64,000 nt of DNA from NCBI GenBank assembly GCA_032251435.1, contig JAVVEH010000001.1, positions 144,812 to 208,811 of the forward strand, in the 5' to 3' direction. Shown piece by piece: positions 61,073 to 64,000 of this stretch. Numbering within the stretch: the first letter of the stretch is position 1; every line of letters starts with the position of its first letter. Position numbers and translations under genes: made by a program. Source of the stretch: JAVVEH01 sp032251435. Its GTDB lineage: Bacteria; Verrucomicrobiota; Lentisphaeria; Oligosphaerales; MVZH01. The notes under the pieces are model-generated. The model saw only the letters and a list, made by a program, of their open reading frames with translations. It searched no databases and was not told the DNA's origin.

Positions 61073-63670
61073 TCAGGCAAAATCTTCTTGTTGTTTCTCA
61101 ACCTGCCGTAGCTTCATTTCGTTGATTTCAGAAGAAAGCTTCTCGACCTGTTTCTTCAATTCCGCGTGGGAGAGGTATTCCTTGGTCGTTCTCTGGCTCT
61201 GTTCCGTATGCCCAGCAAATTCAGTAAAATGAAGTGCAATGTGTGGTGGAACGCTGTCGAGCGAAATCTGGCAGGAGGCGGGTTTACCGACGCCTGGATG
61301 AGCGGATTCCGCCCGCACGGTGATTGTGCCTGGCTCGGTGGTTGCACGAAGAAGCACAACAGCTTCACCAAAGATGAGCTTCTGAGGATTGATACCATCC
61401 GCACCATCAATGATATTCGCTGGCCCGGTGACCGTGAATCGAACAGTATCATCGGTCAACCGTAAGATTTGACCATGTTCGTCGATGATACGGGCGACGA
61501 CAGGGATGAAATCACTCCCATCGGCCTGCAGGTCGATTCCACTCGTATCTGCATGGAGGACCAGCTCCTTTCGGCGATCCCATGCTTGGATCTCTTCTGT
61601 GACGACGATCACTCCATTTATCAGGCCTTGCGCCTCGAAGTGCTGCGGCTTTTGACCATGTCGATAGAAGCGGAAGGCATTCTCAAAAACCACGGGACTA
61701 CGAGGCATGTGGGTCCCTCCGGGTGCTGTGGGCTGGCATCCGACAACCCTGCCGTCTATCTTTAAACACACCTCGTCACAGTTTGAGAATATTGTGACGC
61801 TGGGTTCGGATGAGGGATGAATGAGATGGCAGATCTTGATGAAGGGCCCAGACTCAATATAGGGGATCGAAATATCGGCAGGCACTTGACTCCGAAACAT
61901 GTAGTAGCTGTATTTGGGCTGGCGCGTAGCATCCAGAATTCCGCCCCAAAAAGCGTCTGCGTGATAACCGCGGTAGTGATCCGTGCCATGCCACAGTGTG
62001 CCCCCTACATGTTGTCTGGGTGCGCCACAGAGCGAATCATAACACGTGTAAACATAGGCCGGTCTGGCGTAATGAAGGGCCTGAATGAGCTGTGCGCGCT
62101 CACCCCACGCTTTGTTTGCACGACTGGGCGAGGACTGGGCACGCCAATCAGCCACGCAATCCCCCCATTCACGCGTGAACACGCAGCGTTCTTCGTTGCC
62201 ATAGGCCAGGTTCGCCTCGTTTCTCTCGCTCAGATCCTCATAGTGATGCGGATGGCCATAGACCACATCGAAGTGTTGCTGCCCTGCTGCCCCGCCGTCA
62301 CATGCCGTATAGCATCCAGCATATGGATACTCCTCGTGTGTGATGTCGTGTGCCGCCTTGGCGAAGTAGCCCGGATAGTTGGTTTCGTTTAGAATCGGCT
62401 CCCAGAGCAGGACGCTGGGGCGATTGCGGTCCCGACGGACCATATTGCGGATGTCGGAGTATACGCGTTCCTCGAACGCGGGGTCCTTATTCCAGAATTG
62501 CCATCCTGGGGTGGTTATGATGACGAACATGCCCAACACATCACAGGCGTCCATGAACGACGGATCCTGAGGGTAGTGCGCGCACCGAATCACGCGGATA
62601 CCTGCTTGCCTGAGCTTGATGGCGTCGCGCCAATGCGCGTTGTTCGACATGGCATTGCCAACATAGGCATGATCCTGATGACGGTTAACACCGACAAGCT
62701 TGCCGTCGAAAGGTTTCCCGTTAAGCCAGAAGCCAGCTTTGCCCCTGAAATCAATGCTTCTGATCCCAATTCGCAGTCGAACCGCATCGACTGTTTCTGC
62801 TGCATCAATCCGGACTGCCAATTCATACAGATTCGGGTCGTCCGCGTGCCAAAGGTGTGGGTTGGCCACTTCAATCACCAACGATGCCTTGTCGCTATCT
62901 CCTGCCGAGAGCTCCAATTTGGCAGAACTTGTACCAGGCTCACTCTCATCCGCGGCCTTGAGTGTGGCCGTAACCGTGATTGCTTGTGGCTGGTCGGAAG
63001 CATTGGCCACATGTGCGTCCACATGAACCGTCGCCTGTTCGTCTGACACATCGGTATAGTGAACGAAGACGCCACCACCGGCGACGATGTTCACTTCATT
63101 CGGGTCAGTGACGTGAACCTTGTTCGTGGCCACAAGCCACACATCGCGATAGATGCCGCCAAAATAGGCAAAATCCAGAACCGATTGCGCCTTTCCGGGC
63201 GGATAGCTGGGGTCATCGGAATTGTCCACCCATACGGCAAGTACGTTCTCACCATCGTGATTCACGGCATCCGTGACATCCAAAACAACGGGGAGGAATC
63301 CGCCGAAATGATCCGTTATCCTCTTGCCGTTGACCCAGAATATGCTCTTGCCCATCAGCCCCTCGAAATGGAATACGATACGCTTGTCCAGCATCTCAGG
63401 CGGGACATCAAATCGCTTGCGATACCATGCTTCTCCCTGGTAGTTAATGCCGCCACTGGCCTCCAATGGCAGGACTTCCAGTCCGTGTGGTACATTGACC
63501 AATTGCCAGGAACCGTCGTCATAGTCCTTCATTTCGGCGTGAGGGGCAGGGCCTTTCATAAAGCGCCAGCCAGCATTGAAGTTCGTGGTTATGCGGGGGC
63601 CACCCGCGACTTCATGGAAACCAGCCATTGACAGGTCAGGCGTCCGTAGTTGCCTTGTTGTATACATCAT
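61073..63670 (-). CDS. Glycoside hydrolase family 2 (beta-galactosidase/glucuronidase type)
   Basis: The 865-residue protein has the GH2 order: jelly-roll sugar-binding domain (about 30-185, NFNAGWRFMKG, YRKRFDVP, FGGFLPVVLDVTDAV), an immunoglobulin-like domain (195-300), a TIM barrel (310-600) with FDGKLVGVNRHQDHAYVGNA, the acid/base Glu429 in WEPILNETN and the nucleophile Glu501 in FTREWGDC. Further beta domains follow. No signal peptide is seen, so it is probably cytoplasmic. It has an unusual coiled-coil tail (LKKQVEKLSSEINEMKLRQV). The substrate cannot be read. AGGAGG lies 12 nt before ATG 63670. Confidence 0.9.
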   Translation of the reverse strand: MMYTTRQLRTPDLSMAGFHEVAGGPRITTNFNAGWRFMKGPAPHAEMKDYDDGSWQLVNVPHGLEVLPLEASGGINYQGEAWYRKRFDVPPEMLDKRIVFHFEGLMGKSIFWVNGKRITDHFGGFLPVVLDVTDAVNHDGENVLAVWVDNSDDPSYPPGKAQSVLDFAYFGGIYRDVWLVATNKVHVTDPNEVNIVAGGGVFVHYTDVSDEQATVHVDAHVANASDQPQAITVTATLKAADESEPGTSSAKLELSAGDSDKASLVIEVANPHLWHADDPNLYELAVRIDAAETVDAVRLRIGIRSIDFRGKAGFWLNGKPFDGKLVGVNRHQDHAYVGNAMSNNAHWRDAIKLRQAGIRVIRCAHYPQDPSFMDACDVLGMFVIITTPGWQFWNKDPAFEERVYSDIRNMVRRDRNRPSVLLWEPILNETNYPGYFAKAAHDITHEEYPYAGCYTACDGGAAGQQHFDVVYGHPHHYEDLSERNEANLAYGNEERCVFTREWGDCVADWRAQSSPSRANKAWGERAQLIQALHYARPAYVYTCYDSLCGAPRQHVGGTLWHGTDHYRGYHADAFWGGILDATRQPKYSYYMFRSQVPADISIPYIESGPFIKICHLIHPSSEPSVTIFSNCDEVCLKIDGRVVGCQPTAPGGTHMPRSPVVFENAFRFYRHGQKPQHFEAQGLINGVIVVTEEIQAWDRRKELVLHADTSGIDLQADGSDFIPVVARIIDEHGQILRLTDDTVRFTVTGPANIIDGADGINPQKLIFGEAVVLLRATTEPGTITVRAESAHPGVGKPASCQISLDSVPPHIALHFTEFAGHTEQSQRTTKEYLSHAELKKQVEKLSSEINEMKLRQVEKQQEDFA

Positions 63671-63686
63671 CGGTATCGACGACCTC

Positions 63687-63989
63687 CTAATTCTTGAGCG
63701 ACTCCTCAGGCGCGGCCTTTAGGACATCGCCTGCAGGAGATTGTTCTGCGTTGATTGTGATAGCGTTTGAACCAGCATCCATCTTGAGTAGTAGGCCATT
63801 GATTACCAAAGTGAATGGTTCACTGCACTGCACGGTAACTTCCTTCGCTCCGTCATAGATGATGTCTGTCTCGATATTTCCGAATCGGAGCCTCTTTACT
63901 CCATGTCGTGCTCTCTGATGGAGGCGCCACTCAATCCTCCTTTCGCTAGTGTCATGATTGATTAATTCAATTCTAAAATAAAAGCATTC
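63687..63989 (-). CDS. C-terminal part of a gene continuing upstream, or broken gene
   Basis: A reverse-strand frame from the stop TAG at 63687-63689 to about 63989 encodes about 100 residues including HQRARHGVKRLRFGNIETDI, PFTLVINGLLLKMDAGSN and ITINAEQSPAGDVLKAAPE. It has no start codon with a ribosome binding site, and an in-frame TAA lies at about 63990-63992 near the window edge. It reads like the beta-rich end of a carbohydrate-active or surface protein interrupted by a frameshift, but too little is visible to assign a family. It is 16 nt upstream of the GH2 start and probably in the same operon. Confidence 0.4.
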   Translation of the reverse strand, partial: ECFYFRIELINHDTSERRIEWRLHQRARHGVKRLRFGNIETDIIYDGAKEVTVQCSEPFTLVINGLLLKMDAGSNAITINAEQSPAGDVLKAAPEESLKN

Positions 63990-64000
63990 TTAACTTGCCA

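Noticed and set aside
1..64000. tRNA, rRNA and CRISPR arrays
   Set aside because: I looked for T-loop motifs, rRNA-like stretches and regularly spaced direct repeats on both strands and saw none; the 55-bp repeat at 25500 has no spacers and is not CRISPR.

Overview
This is a bacterial chromosome window of about 60% GC with short intergenic gaps and many ATGA/GTGA/TGATG stop-start overlaps. The gene content points to a Gram-negative bacterium: KDO transferase (waaA), RND tripartite efflux, OmpA-like and LysM lipoprotein genes, murD, ftsW and a MurJ-type flippase. A rubrerythrin, rubredoxin-domain protein and ferritin in a row, two radical-SAM proteins and a corrinoid protein suggest an anaerobic or microaerophilic life. 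ECF sigma modules with secreted partners, a DUF4190/pilin-like protein and a PocR-AraC regulator would fit the Planctomycetes-Verrucomicrobia-Lentisphaerae-Kiritimatiellota group. That placement is a guess from gene content; there is no rRNA gene in the window to test it.

Layout. 1-11100: two tandem CNNM/HlyC-type membrane proteins, an MscS channel, an ECF sigma module with two secreted proteins, a PocR-AraC regulator with a phosphoribosyltransferase and a TIGR03915-type DNA-metabolism protein, then a three-LysM lipoprotein overlapping murD. 11456-19511: a TPR protein and a TetR-MFP-RND-TolC efflux operon with two TetR operators visible at its promoter. 20021-25498: a DUF2809 gene diverging from a biotin cluster (bioF, bioH-like, bioC) at a recognisable BirA operator, followed by pdxS-pdxT. 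25500-29634: a repeat-rich gap, pgi-waaA, another repeat-rich gap and a DUF4190 protein. 29864-39153: a defence island on the minus strand, read as hsdR-hsdM-DUF1016-hsdS-DUF3800-HEPN protein with 1-20 base overlaps or short gaps, with a truncated ORF6N gene at its upstream edge. 39480-43064: radical SAM, corrinoid protein and the oxidative-stress trio. 43207-58849: an SH3 protein, ftsW, a TIGR03916-type radical SAM protein, a PpiD/SurA-type foldase, cmk-ybgC, a second ECF module, a U32 peptidase, an MBL hydrolase, murJ and an OmpA-type protein. 58850-64000: gene-poor DNA of different style, with a group II intron 3' remnant, a RelE/RHH toxin-antitoxin pair, an orphan ORF between two look-alike hairpins and a GH2 glycosidase. 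This last part looks acquired.

The most unusual observation is a palindromic block of about 258 nt inserted in frame in the bioH-like hydrolase gene, which otherwise keeps its family motifs on both sides. It recalls the Rickettsia palindromic elements that insert in protein genes. The same biotin cluster is split by an AT-rich block of about 400 nt with repeated GACAGAAT words, and several intergenic gaps carry short GC palindromes, two of which show compensatory stem changes. Also notable are the TIGR03915 and TIGR03916 homologues, normally neighbours, sitting 37 kb apart, and a HEPN protein with an R-X4-H motif at the end of the restriction-modification operon.
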